In this document: positions 10,728-20,883 of the stretch, piece by piece
Layout of the letters: each line of letters starts with the position of its first letter
Numbering within the stretch: position 1 is the first letter of the stretch
Origin: Plakobranchus ocellatus
Taxonomy: Eukaryota; Mollusca; Gastropoda; Plakobranchidae
Length of the DNA stretch: 20,890 bases
Direction of reading: 5' to 3'
Assembly (NCBI GenBank): GCA_019648995.1
Contig: BLXT01006411.1
Location: 555,795 to 576,684, forward strand
The notes under the pieces: model-generated
What the model saw: only the letters and a program-made list of their open reading frames with translations
Databases searched by the model: none
Told to the model about the DNA's origin: nothing
Made by a program: the position numbers and the translations under genes

Positions 10728-10733
10728 TTTATT
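10728..10733 (-). promoter_or_regulatory. Possible poly(A) signal AATAAA
   Basis: On the minus strand this reads AATAAAG and lies 22 bases after the TGA of the candidate last exon at 10756-10820. It would give a very short 3' untranslated region. AATAAA is common by chance in such AT-rich sequence, so its weight depends entirely on that exon being real. Confidence 0.25.
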
Positions 10734-10755
10734 TGAAGTGCCTAAGCTAGAGAGC

Positions 10756-10820
10756 TCATTGATTTGTTGAAATAATAAGTACTTTTCTTGCTTTTTTTTT
10801 CTTTTCGTTACTGGACTGGC
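10756..10820 (-). CDS. CSNK1A1: Candidate last exon of CK1 alpha (lysine-rich tail)
   Basis: An acceptor ending atttacag sits just before 10820, 895 bases from the donor of the last firm exon, similar to the other introns of the gene. Joined in phase, the split codon becomes GGC (glycine), followed by QSSNEKKKKARK and eight more residues ending STNQ, then TGA. The full protein would then be about 343 residues, close to the 337 of the common human form. An AATAAA lies 22 bases past the stop. Weak points are the poor pyrimidine tract, the A-rich low-complexity coding part, and no visible match to the usual KQTDKTKSNMKGF-like ending. It could be chance. Confidence 0.35.
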
Positions 10821-11715
10821 CTGTAAATTCTCATCATTACCTAAAGCTACATTTATGCTGCTCCAATTTTTTCCCTTTTTCTTTTGACAGTGTCCAACTC
10901 TCTCAGCCATAAAGAAGCATTGACCATAAGTGGGTTTTCAGAGCCCTAAATTTCTTGATTTCTTGTTATAAATAAGATCAAATTTTTTAGAATTGGGCTC
11001 ACCTTTGAGAAAGTCATATTGCTTCTTTTTCTTCTTCATTCCAGAATTTATTAAATATCCTTGGTCATGAATTTCAAAATTTCTCAATAAAATGTTTACT
11101 TAGTAAACAAGGCATTATCATGCTAGCTTTCAGATCCCATCTAATACATAAAATGTTATTTACAACTAAAACTAGGCTGTTTAAAAAAAAAAAATTATAT
11201 TTATGTCGCTTAAGAACAAAATGGCATATCAGTTCCCTCAATAAAAAAGGCAACTTTATCATAAGTAGATTACATCTTTTATTCATCTTCCTCAGAGTTG
11301 CACTTTAGGCCATGTCTTAGACTAATGTAATTTTTTCTTTCTTCTTTTAACTCTAATACCATTTCAAAGCTTCTCATATATTTTACATCCCTGACTTATG
11401 CTTACTTTAAATACATTTAAAGTTTGTTTAATTTTTCAAAATTTTCACTTGTGATGATGCTTGAAGTAAATTCAAATTGCCATTGCAAAAATCATCCTCT
11501 GTGTCTGGAATTTATCATAGACCTATGGTGCTTTTGTTTACAGGCTTGTCAAAAAAAAAATACTGCCAATTTTTTTTGTCCTCGAACTCCCAAGATATTC
11601 TCAATGTTGCTAAAATTAATTTTCAAATTTAAATGAACTAAATATTTGAAATTTTGCCTTTAGACTTAGGCACTTAAATAGTAAAAACTTTTATTGAATG
11701 ACCCAATGTGCTTAC

Positions 11716-11932
11716 CATTAGTAGCTACATTGGTGGATATACCAGCTCCTGATGCGGATGACTGAGCAGCCTTCTGTTTCAGCATGGTCCAGTCAAACAC
11801 AAAATCATACTGATGATTGAGAGTGCGGAACAGGATTCTAAATAGTTGCCTTAGGTACATGTAGTCAGGTGCCTCTTCAAACCGCAAGCCTCTGCAGTAA
11901 TTCAGGTACATGGCAAACTCTGCAGGAAAGCC
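11716..11932 (-). CDS. CSNK1A1: CK1 alpha exon: C-lobe end and start of tail
   Basis: This 217-base exon has acceptor ttatgcttacag and a strong donor gtaagc. It starts in phase 0 and ends in phase 1 (72 codons plus one G). It encodes [40 protein letters not shown], and [17 protein letters not shown], closing the kinase fold. The final residues, [15 protein letters not shown], are the beginning of the variable tail and resemble the low-complexity Ser/Gly/Thr tails of other CK1 alpha proteins. Vertebrates have QYDYTFDW where this has QYDFVFDW. The phase-1 end after a small-residue stretch matches the vertebrate position, where the tail continues with a glycine codon split across the junction. 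Confidence 0.97.
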
Positions 11933-14900
11933 CTGTAAGCATAACAACAACAACAATAAATGTTAATGTTTGATTTTAAAAAATTAAAGGAACAAAATAT
12001 TTAAAAGGAAGTGAGAAACAAATATTGAAAGCAGATGTATGCAAGATGTGCGAGGAAAATCGAAACATAAATCTTAGAAAAGATAGATTACACGTTGACA
12101 TAAAAAAAAGATATGCACTGGAGAAAAATATAACTAATTTTTTGATAGGAATGTTTCAATTTAAAATGAAAAGACTGCTATGTTCTCAAAATCTGACATT
12201 GTCTTTCATTTCTTTATGACTGAATCATGAGACTCTATGTGTTTGTGTGTATGGGAGATCCAGGGAAAGAGATTGAGAAAATGCAATAAATATAATTTTT
12301 CCTATCTTATTAGCTTAAGGATCGTTAAATTACAAAATATATGCTTGGAGAAGAAATAAGTAAAATTCAGCATCAACATTAATTGATGTTTTGAGTGATA
12401 ATTATTTAATAATTGATCCTTCAGAAGATTTGTTGGATATGGGGGTGACTGTGCAGCATGGAAGCATGGAAGCTTTGCCCTGCTCATTTGAGGTGAGTAA
12501 GCTGCTTTTTTTTTAAGGTAGATACCAATGGTCTCATGTCAATCTCACTGCTTGTTAAGAGAGAGCTTACAATAATGTGGTCCTCACTACTGCCCCAGAG
12601 GATTTTGTTAGAGGATATGTGGGCTAATCCAACAGCTACTTCTTGATAATTACAAATGAAAAGCCCATACAATACATTTTCTTTTTCTTTCCCATGCAGC
12701 ATTGACGTTATCGATTCTTTTTTATTCAGTATGGCACCAAATGATCATGGTAGTCTCCATTTGATTGCTATACTTTTGAAATGTTTCAATTTTTCTACTT
12801 GAGAAATAGGTCAATAGGTGAGATAAACAATTCATATTTTACTTTCCACATCTTCAAAAAACAGACCTCAAATTTCTAGATAGATAGGCACACTCTGTAG
12901 CTTCTGAAATAATTTAACCGCGTTCAACATATACACACCTTACAAAGAACCTCTACGGGTGTTGACATCTTCTTCTCGCTGATGCGTTCATACTTCTGTT
13001 TTTTTGTTGCTGCCTAAAAAATTGCGAAAAAGAAAGAAAAGAAAAGAACAATTGGTTATGTAAAAAAAAAATTTAAATAGGTTACAGCTTATATTTAACA
13101 CTTACGACAGTGATACAAGGTTGCTTGAACTAAGCAAAAAATGTCCAATGTGGAAAAAGGGTGGGGAAAGATTTATATTTTAAGACCCATAGCAATGGGT
13201 CTGAAACTCCTGGTTCCCTGATGCTTGGACCCACTTTACTTATTTTACTATAGCCTTAATTTGCATTTTAAAAAAATTAAAAATTTTTTTAAAAAGCTTT
13301 GTCTTGCATGTAAGGTTGAGATGAGTCAGGTACTCACAACAGACTATCTTTACTCTCTCTCTCTCATTTATAAATGCAGAACTTTGACCGGATAATTTTA
13401 TTCATGAGCTGAATGCAAGCATGGCATAATCCTTGTCCCAGAATAGGAAAGCGCTAAGTATTCTTAATCCTGAACTAGATACTTTTCACAAGACATTGAC
13501 ACTTAGTTTCTAAACTTATTACGGTAAAAGAAACAAAATTAATTTTTTTTTCATGAATATTGTTCAGCCTATCAGAAACATTTTTTTCTAACATCAAGAC
13601 CTTTGAAGCTCGTTTTTCAACAAGAGATGGCTCTTTAACTTTACACAAATATTTTGTATCTTCACATCAACATATAACTTAAAGATTAAAAGATAGCTCT
13701 TTAACCAAAACAGAAAAACTACATCATTCTGACAAAAAAAAATTTGTATGAATATATTACATTTTGACATTTATGCTATTCAAAACATAATTCTACCTTA
13801 TACACTTGAACTTTATACAAGATCAAAAACATTTCAATATATTAAAAACGCAATAAAAACAATCCAAAAACCACATTTTTTCCTCTTTCTTAACATATTG
13901 TATATACCTTCAATCCTTGCCATGGCAAAACTCCTCTGTTAAAGTACATGAGCACATAACCTAAAGATTCCATATCATCCCTCCGGCTTTGCTCTATTCC
14001 CAGGTGGGCATTGATGCTGGCATAGCGCGCAGTCCCTGTGAGGTTCTTGTCTTCCCTGTAAGGGATATGCTGGCGAGTTCTATTGTCACGATACTTTTTC
14101 GCAAGACCAAAATCTATGATAAAAACCTGAAAAAAGAAATGAAAACATTGTAAAATTGAAATTCTGAGAAATCCACAGAGTTGATAGCACCTTGATATTA
14201 CATGACTTTCCCTGCATAAAGAGAGTTGGAACGATTTGAAAAATAACTGACCATTCCTCACTTGTTTGATATCACATGCTCATTGCATGTTTACACCAAA
14301 AAACATGGAGAAGATTAGTTCCCATCTGAAGTCTAAAAAGTAGTCAACTCATCTTTTCATTTTTTTCTTATTAAGCCTTATTTCGTGTATTTTAATGGCT
14401 CAGAAATTTCGTCATCACAAATAAAGGTTGCATTAAATCAGGTATAAATACTTATGCAACATTTAATAATTCCCAATTAAATATACATACATCCTTATTT
14501 AACTCAATCAGAAATATACAGTAAAACTGTAATGAACCATAACATTTGGTCCAAAATGATTTTTTGTGCCCACATTGTTTTACTTTTCTCTTTTAAACTA
14601 CCCCATCTAACCCAACATATGTTTAAACCAAAAGTGTTTGAATGTATTGGATAAATGGTTTGAGGGATTGCGATACCATTATGATCCTATCAAAAGGTTA
14701 CACTTCTCACATATCATCTTCTATTCAATTATATTTTATTAAAAGTCAAAAAAATATTAAGAAACTTTTAACGCACATAATCCCCAATATTTATATGTAA
14801 GATTTTGTCACAGGCAATAGAAAAAATAACCATATGAGGAAAAAAACCCATAAGAGGAGAGTATGTTTTGTCACACAAAATGAGAAACAACTGTCATGGA

Positions 14901-17900
14901 AGTATGGTTTGAATAAGAGTTCAGGGCATATTACTACCTGGGTTCAGAATTCATTACTGAAAAAAAAAAAACAAACCCTGAAGCTTTAACCTGTTTTGCA
15001 TGCATCAGTCCTGTAACTATTACAAATCTTTACAGGGTTAAGCTTAGAAGACAAATCTCTCAGACTTTTATACATCATAAGCATTGATAAGCAACTTTAT
15101 TTCATCATTTTTTTTTCACCGACATCATCTGAGAGAAAAGCTTTTTATACTTTTATAATGAGGTTGAGAAAGAGAGATAGCTTAGGCATTTTTTCTTATT
15201 GTATTCCTGCATCAACTTACGCTTTAATTAAACATACACATAATGATCATAACATATGTGTTTTAACTTTTTTTAGTAAAGCCCAGGGCCTTACTAAGAC
15301 ACAAAGATTTAGATATGATGTAGGTTTTCCTTTGCTAATCAACAGAAAATTGTGCCTCTTCATATCTAGAATAGGCTAAAGGATTACAAATTAGGAATAC
15401 ATTATATTCAGGACTGAGGACAGTGACTGACACAAATTTAGAAATCAAATCTATCACTTTGGCAAGTGCAATACAAAGATTTCCCCCCTCCCATGAAATT
15501 AGACGTTAATAAAAAAACAAAAGCTATTACCTAATTGCCCTTGATATTAACAAAAAGGAGCCCGTTACACCTCCCTTCCCCCCCCCCCCCCACCAAAAAA
15601 AAAACAAACAAAAAAAAACCCATCAAATTTTGATGTTTTGTTGGCTTTCTCTCTTTTCATATGCTGAAGAGTTAGAGTGCAGAATTAAGCAAACCTACAC
15701 TGAACAAACATAAAAAGAAGATCAAAGAGTAGGGGGATATTAGCATTAAAAAAAAAAAAAAAAAACAAAAAACACAATGGCTCTACCTTGTTACAGTGTC
15801 TGCCAATGCCCATAAGAAAATTATCAGGTTTTATGTCACGATGAATGAAATTTTTGTTGTGGGTGTATTCAATGCGATTGATCATCTGAAAAGTTTTTTA
15901 AAAAAAAGTATTATGCATTTTTTAAGAACTTTTGTAATATCGAATTTGAAAAGTTCTTACTTAAGATATAATGAATACAGTATTGAAAATATTAAACCAA
16001 AATTAAATTTTAAACCAAAACTACCTTGAAGATAGAAACTAACTAGACTGAACTTAAAATTTTAACATGACTCACAGATGAAAGGAAATTTAAAAAAAGA
16101 TTGACTTTTTTGTCAAAGTGCATAACTGCATGTGGCTCATGCTTGAAGATTTGAAGGTCCCTTTCAATACTAACTTAGATCTATGCCTGTATCATGCAGC
16201 TTTAAATACTCACAATGATCTCAGAAGTGAGAAGAAGGAAGTCAATTTTAACTTAAATATAATAAATTACTTTTAGCGTAGGCTTCTTCATATCACAGTC
16301 TGATTAACCTCAGGCACAGCTTAGTGTCTTTCACTTTTTCCTTGTCAGGTCCATAAAGATTTGATTTTCCATTGTTTTTACTTTTACTGGATGCCAGTTT
16401 CAAATTTCAGGTCCTGACTTTGAGTTTTCATACGCAGATTTAGATCTAGCTCTTTGATATGTCTTTAATATCAACATGAATGATATCACTATCTCACTTA
16501 AATTCAATGTTAACAATTCGACTCCTCTCGGAAAATATTTCAGAGAAATTCTTTCATTCCGGTTGGAATACTCATAGGTTATATATTTGTTAGCCGTAAG
16601 AGTCTTTAGCCAAATGATGATCTTCTTTTATAATAATCTAGATTCTTTAGATGTGCTTTTATGCCATGCCAAATACATCAATAAGTCCCAACATAAAAAT
16701 GCTCATTATTGTTTACACAATGATGAGCATTGTTTCAACAATCTTTGATTCAGCAATAACGCTTGATTTCTAAAATGTGTGTGTGGTTTTTTGTTTTTTT
16801 TTAAAGTTATTCATAATTAAATAAGGAAGAAAAAATTAATTATGATATGAAAGATTTTATCCGTTAAAAAAAAATTATGGAGGCTGGAAAAGTTAAAGCC
16901 ACTGCAGTCATGAAACTTTTCATACCTGATCTGCTAGCATTAAAACTGTTTTCATCGTAAACTTGCGGCTACAAAAATTGAAGAGATCCTCCAAACTTGG
17001 CCCCAATAAATCCATCACAAGAACATTGTAGTCTTTTTCTTGACCAAACCATCTGCAATCATGAATGAAATACAAAAACATTTAGAAAATTCCAATGACA
17101 TGTGTTTAGGAAAAATAATTGAAAGCTTAGTCTATTTTAACATTTCGAGAAACAAACACATCCTCAGAAAAATATAAAAGTATTTCCCAACTCAGTTGTC
17201 TATCACAATTTAAATCTTTCATTTTTTTTTCAGCAAAAATCCTCTTACAAGATTGTCTTGATATATTTCAGCAAGAAAAAAATTGTTCTCTATACCTGCA
17301 CTCAATTAGATATACCTCAAATGAATTTACATCTACATCTCATAACCAGTTACACACTTATATAGCAGTATTTAAAGTTAACAGAAAAAAATGCAAATCA
17401 ATAATGAATAACAGGCCAATGAAAGGAATTGCCATTGCCACCCAAGATGGGATATAGGACTGGTTTACAGAGATGTTCCTTGTTTAATGCTGAAGCAATA
17501 ATACAAGTATTCCTTTATTTAAAAAAAAAAAATGACAACGGAAAGAAATTCAGGATCAAACTGTTTTCAGCCTCACACAATTACAGCAAAATTGTTTAGC
17601 AGTTACTTTACTCATAATGTAAAAAGATGCTCTGACTGACAGGTAAAAAATGTTGGTGTCCAGGAGAGATAATTGTTTCAATAATAATAATAATAAAAAA
17701 AAAAAAAACAAGATTTCAAAAGGTATGCCTAAAAAATTTTTTTTGCTCCATCTACTAATCAAATACTAAAAAAAAAAGTTATCATCAGTGATCAAATAAA
17801 AAGGGAAAATAGTATTGTATAACTTTAAGCCATTTGTGAAAAGAAAACAGAACAAGACAATTTGATTTAAAAATGGCAGTCAAAAAAAATAAAAGGGATG

Positions 17901-18039
17901 AAATTTGAAAGTATGCAAGAATAAACATTTACCTTATGTGTGGTATTCCAACACCACCAGATAAAATTTTGTACAATTTGCTCTCATAGAGTAATTGTGG
18001 ATGCCTTGCTCTAGTAGACTCTAACTTCACTGCCACTTC
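11716..18039 (-). CDS. CSNK1A1: Casein kinase 1 alpha, spliced gene, 5' partial
   Basis: Serine/threonine protein kinase of the CK1 family. Established roles of the alpha form include priming phosphorylation of beta-catenin in the destruction complex of Wnt signalling and control of Hedgehog components; it acts in cytosol and nucleus. Six exons join in frame: 17933-18039, 16926-17052, 15787-15885, 13908-14126, 12939-13013 and 11716-11932. The joined product shows the VAVK lysine, HRDIKPDN catalytic loop, IDFG metal-binding motif, the CK1-specific [11 protein letters not shown] segment that replaces APE, and a [12 protein letters not shown] basic stretch. Identity to animal CK1 alpha is very high, which separates it from the delta, epsilon and gamma forms. 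All junctions are GT-AG with matching phases and no stop or frameshift, so the gene looks intact. The glycine-loop exon (about 41 residues) is missing from the window and the last exon is unresolved. Confidence 0.97.
12939..13013 (-). CDS. CSNK1A1: CK1 alpha exon: basic [12 protein letters not shown] segment
   Basis: This small exon of 25 codons is phase 0 at both ends, with acceptor aattttttag and donor gtgtgta. It is too short to stand out as an open reading frame but is unmistakable by homology: [15 protein letters not shown] then [10 protein letters not shown]. The vertebrate version differs only by KYEKI for KYERI. The lysines in this stretch contribute to the anion-binding surface used for primed substrates and form a basic patch. 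The reading frame joins WQGLK upstream to GFPAEF downstream without a gap, matching about human residues 226 to 250. Confidence 0.97.
13908..14126 (-). CDS. CSNK1A1: CK1 alpha exon: DFG, activation segment, SIN motif
   Basis: This 219-base exon encodes 73 residues, phase 0 at both ends, with acceptor cttttttcag and donor gtatata. It starts [14 protein letters not shown], carrying the metal-binding aspartate of DFG. The activation segment has [38 protein letters not shown] is the CK1 hallmark in place of the APE motif, followed by [16 protein letters not shown]. Residues of the anion-binding pocket that recognises pre-phosphorylated substrates lie in this segment and in the next exon. Differences from vertebrate CK1 alpha are VFII for LFLI at the start and NRGVLPW for NRTSLPW near the end; both are plausible lineage changes, not damage. 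Confidence 0.98.
15578..15620. repeat. C14 run followed by A-rich tract
   Basis: A run of 14 C at 15578-15591 is followed by cacc and interrupted A runs. It lies in the intron between the catalytic-loop exon and the DFG exon. Homopolymers of this length are prone to sequencing error and slippage. Confidence 0.95.
15748..15765. repeat. A18 run next to an exon
   Basis: Eighteen A on the plus strand, about 20 bases downstream (in gene direction) of the donor of the catalytic-loop exon. Confidence 0.95.
15787..15885 (-). CDS. CSNK1A1: CK1 alpha exon: catalytic loop
   Basis: This exon is exactly 33 codons, phase 0 at both ends, with an acceptor aacttttcag and a donor gtagag. It encodes [13 protein letters not shown], the catalytic loop [12 protein letters not shown], and GIGRHCNK. 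The aspartate of HRD corresponds to human D136, the catalytic base. The asparagine of KPDN is the magnesium ligand. Vertebrate CK1 alpha reads MISRIEYVHTKNF, so the differences are confined to the helix before the loop. The exon ends at the position of human K152. In vertebrates the alternatively spliced long (L) insert carrying a nuclear localisation signal is placed right after this residue, so the boundary is of regulatory interest. Confidence 0.97.
16698..16731. repeat. 14-bp near-perfect stem-loop in a kinase intron
   Basis: AATGCTCATTATTG (16698-16711) pairs with CAATGATGAGCATT (16718-16731), with a single non-Watson-Crick position and a 6-base loop, TTTACA. It lies in the 1040-base intron between the hinge and catalytic-loop exons. 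Confidence 0.85.
16926..17052 (-). CDS. CSNK1A1: CK1 alpha exon: hinge and N-lobe/C-lobe linker
   Basis: This 127-base exon has an acceptor ending gattgcag and a donor starting gtatg. Its first base completes the split arginine codon; it then encodes [20 protein letters not shown] and [22 protein letters not shown], ending in phase 0. [14 protein letters not shown] is the hinge and adenine-contact region typical of CK1, with the invariant [19 protein letters not shown] opens the large helix that leads to the catalytic loop. Human CK1 alpha has WYGQ and SRRFT here; WFGQ and SRKFT are conservative changes. It corresponds to about human residues 78 to 119. Confidence 0.97.
17933..18039 (-). CDS. 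CSNK1A1: CK1 alpha exon: ATP-site lysine and helix C
   Basis: This 107-base exon starts in phase 0 after a ttctag acceptor and ends in phase 2 before gtaaatg. It encodes [16 protein letters not shown] followed by [20 protein letters not shown], with the final arginine codon split across the junction. The lysine of VAVK corresponds to human K46, which binds ATP phosphates. The ESKLYKIL part is the helix C region, whose glutamate normally pairs with that lysine. Two small differences from the vertebrate sequence are visible: STRA where human has SQKA, and ILSGG where human has ILQGG. The exon boundary at human residue 42 matches the conserved animal gene structure as I remember it. This is the most 5' exon I can identify; the preceding one lies to the right of the window. 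Confidence 0.97.
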
Positions 18040-18114
18040 CTAGAATCAGGTAAGAGAATGGAATGCCATGCTACATAACATTTATGAACTCATATCCAAT
18101 CCCTCTTATCTCTA

Positions 18115-18157
18115 AAAAAAAAAAATAATAAAAATAAAATAAAAAAAAAAAAAAAAG
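18115..18157. repeat. A-rich low-complexity tract
   Basis: Poly(A) and aaaat units with a final A16-17 run, about 75 bases upstream (gene direction) of the first visible kinase exon. As read on the minus strand it is T-rich and precedes the acceptor. Confidence 0.9.
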
Positions 18158-19454
18158 GCTTAAGAACTTAATATTAAGGAAACTAGAATGGTGCACTGAA
18201 ATAAACCATATTTAATCGTACTGTGAACTTTCAAATTAAAAGATAAAACAGTATTTTTTTTCCCCTTATAAAGCTCATTTCTGGAAAAACAAAAAAAAAA
18301 GGTATATGTAAACTCTATCTGAACAAAAAGTATTTGGATATTTGCTGTGGGATACTAATACTTTGGCATAATAAATGAATTATAATGAGCATTTATTTTA
18401 GATGATGCACTGGATTTTCTATTATGAATATGCTCATCTGACATAACAATCTTTTGGAAAAATACATTTTCTTTACTCATCAAGTTCAAGGCAGAATCAT
18501 AAGCAAAAGAAAAAAAACATGAATTTTTCACTTAAGAGGTATACAGTTTCTTCATAATTCCCTCAAGTGTATTGGCTGTTCAATATGAAATAAAGAAACG
18601 GTTCAACCCTGGTTGGTGAAGCTGCAATTTTAACAATTTAATATGACAGCTATTAGGGATATTTTTAAAATGAGGTGGGCTCTAAAAGTAATCTGCCTTA
18701 GTTAAAGGTTTTTTTAATCAGTGCCCAGATGGTATCATTAGATAATTTCAAGGTACTTGTACCTACAAATTTTACTTTGGGAAGACTTAACGCATTAATT
18801 ATGTAACTCTCTCAAACATGTATATAAAATAGAGAGGAGAGAAAGGAGAAGGGAGAAGCTTAAAGCAAATGAAAATCATACTCATGTATATTGTATGAAT
18901 ACCTTTAAAAGTCAGCGTACAGTAAAGAGATGCAAGAAACTTAGGGGAGGCATAAAACTACTTTGAAGAAAAACAGAGCGAAAGTTTTTCTTTGTCTATG
19001 ATATTGTTAAGATTACTATCCTGTACAAGATGTACTAAAATGACAAGAAATTAATATTAGAAAGTTAAAGTACATTTATAATACTTTTATTGATAATCAA
19101 AACAGCTGTAAGGGAAGGTTGGGGATATGAACATTCCTACATTTTCCTCAATGCACATCTTTGCAGAGGAAAAATGCTATTAAAAAAACGCTTGAAAAGA
19201 AATATCTAAATTAGTGCATGACTAAAAAACATCTTATAACAAGCATGTAAATACAATTTTTTTTTTACAAGACAGCTGGCATATTAAATATATTTCTTTT
19301 ATTTTAAAAAGATAATGAGATGTATAAGAAAAAACTGGCTCAAAATTCAATATATCTAAAGATCTGAGAAAGGCAAGATTTACATTCAATCTAGGGTTTG
19401 ATCTAAGCAGGATGAAGAACTTCATTATTGAAAATCTAAAGCAGAATCTTTTTA

Positions 19455-19491
19455 AACCAAAATTTTAGGGCGCTCCAAAATCATTTTGGTT
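19455..19491. repeat. Small inverted repeat
   Basis: AACCAAAAT (19455-19463) pairs with ATTTTGGTT (19483-19491), with a GC-richer loop containing AGGGCGCTCC. Confidence 0.75.
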
Positions 19492-20816
19492 AAGGGAGAG
19501 CTTCATACTTGATTACTCTTGGATAAAGGGGTACATCTGGTGGAGTAATTTCTTAAGAAAATAATTCCTACATTTAATAACATCACACTGAATCACGCAA
19601 TCCTTGAGTGCGTCAAATTCTATTTTACACCAATAGAGATGGGAGTGTAAAGAGAGGGCAAACACCGCGAGGTGAACTCTCTCTTGCTTAGCACAAAATT
19701 CTTGACCTGAATTAAGGATAGGGTACAGCTAAATTTATCGGAAGAATGATGAGAATATCATTTACAGAAAGAGTCCAACGAATCTGGATGTAGATATAGG
19801 CTCAGTGAAACTGAAAGTCTCTGATCATCCCCTGTCTAAATTCTCTTCTCGAAATCTAATTCTTTCACCATCAACCTTTAAATCTTCAATCTAGATCTAT
19901 CTATCAGCTATTCTAACTCATTGTCATCGCTGCCACTTTCATTATAAGGGTAATCTTGGTCAAATTCTTGTTAAATTTCATCAGAACCAATGATTTATTA
20001 AAAAATATATTTGCAGAAAGCAATTTTTGTTGTAGGGGTTTCCCTGACAATGTCCCTGGTTACTCTAGTGCCTTCTTCATGCCGAAAATTTGTTAAAATG
20101 TCACAAAACATGTAGCAAACATAACTCAACTGATCGTTGCAGCCATTTTTAAACAATTTGATCTCATGTGATGACAACAGAAACCTCATTGGTCAAATAT
20201 TTTTAGAGTCTTAGTCAGGTTCTATGAATGGGTTAGTAAATCCCAGTCCACCGGGAATGCAGCAGAGATCTATTGAAGAGGATCCCCGTTAACCGGGAAC
20301 CTGGTCTGATGAGGTTAAAATAATATAACGCCTTTGTTTCTCTGCTATGACATCAACACGTTGCACTGGATTCAGCATGCTAAAAACAGTTGCATTAATC
20401 ATCTTACTAAAAACAATTAGAAAAGAGGTGCATACTTTGGATTTCTCTGATGTTATTTTGTGATCAAACATATACCCATACGCAGTCTAAAAGACTATTC
20501 AGGTAATCCAAAAAGGAGACTGCAAAATCCCACAGAAACTCAAACCAAGAATTTTTTTCAAGTCAAAACTAAATCTGGCTCATCGAATCAATGCCCAATC
20601 TTGCAGGAAATTTTAAGCTACAATCAGTAAGAGAGAGAACTAGGCAAGTATTACAGCGATATATCATAACAGGAGAATTCTAGATATGTATCTAACTGGA
20701 TCTAGATCTAATTTCACATGAGTTTACTAAATTCACACTTGACCACCTTCAGCCACTAATGAAATGAGTGGATTGAGGTTGAGGGCCTTATTATAATATT
20801 AAGTGCTACTTAACTC

Positions 20817-20883
20817 ACTGACTACTTTTACCGCAAATGTTGCGGTAATTTTATTATACTATGACTGACTACTTTACCCGCAA
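20817..20883. repeat. Direct repeat with embedded hairpin at window end
   Basis: ACTGACTACTTTTACCGCAA at 20817 recurs with small changes at 20864 (ACTGACTACTTTACCCGCAA), 47 bases apart. The first copy runs into a perfect hairpin: TTACCGCAA at 20828-20836, loop ATG, TTGCGGTAA at 20840-20848. The repeat is cut by the window end. Confidence 0.75.

Larger units (their letters stand above)
14127..15786 (-). other. CSNK1A1: CK1 alpha intron at the L-insert position
   Basis: This 1660-base intron is the longest fully contained one. It separates HCNK from VFIIDFG, the site of the alternatively spliced L cassette of vertebrate CK1 alpha. I saw no phase-0 exon resembling that SPVGKRKR-containing insert. 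It contains the C14 and A18 runs, and a nested inverted repeat at 14981-15045 (aagctttaacctg against cagggttaagctt). Confidence 0.8.

Noticed and set aside
10701-10910. Minus-strand frame containing SPVTKRKKK, similar to the SPVGKRKR core of the vertebrate CK1 alpha L insert
   Set aside because: It lies downstream of the kinase domain exons rather than between the catalytic-loop and DFG exons, and its frame is out of phase with the kinase donor; the resemblance is most likely chance in a lysine-rich stretch.
10998-11050. Exon-like minus-strand stretch ending MKKKKKQYDFLKG before a gtgagc donor
   Set aside because: No phase-compatible acceptor gives an open frame from the kinase, the peptide is low complexity, and the same bases form a pyrimidine tract on the other strand.
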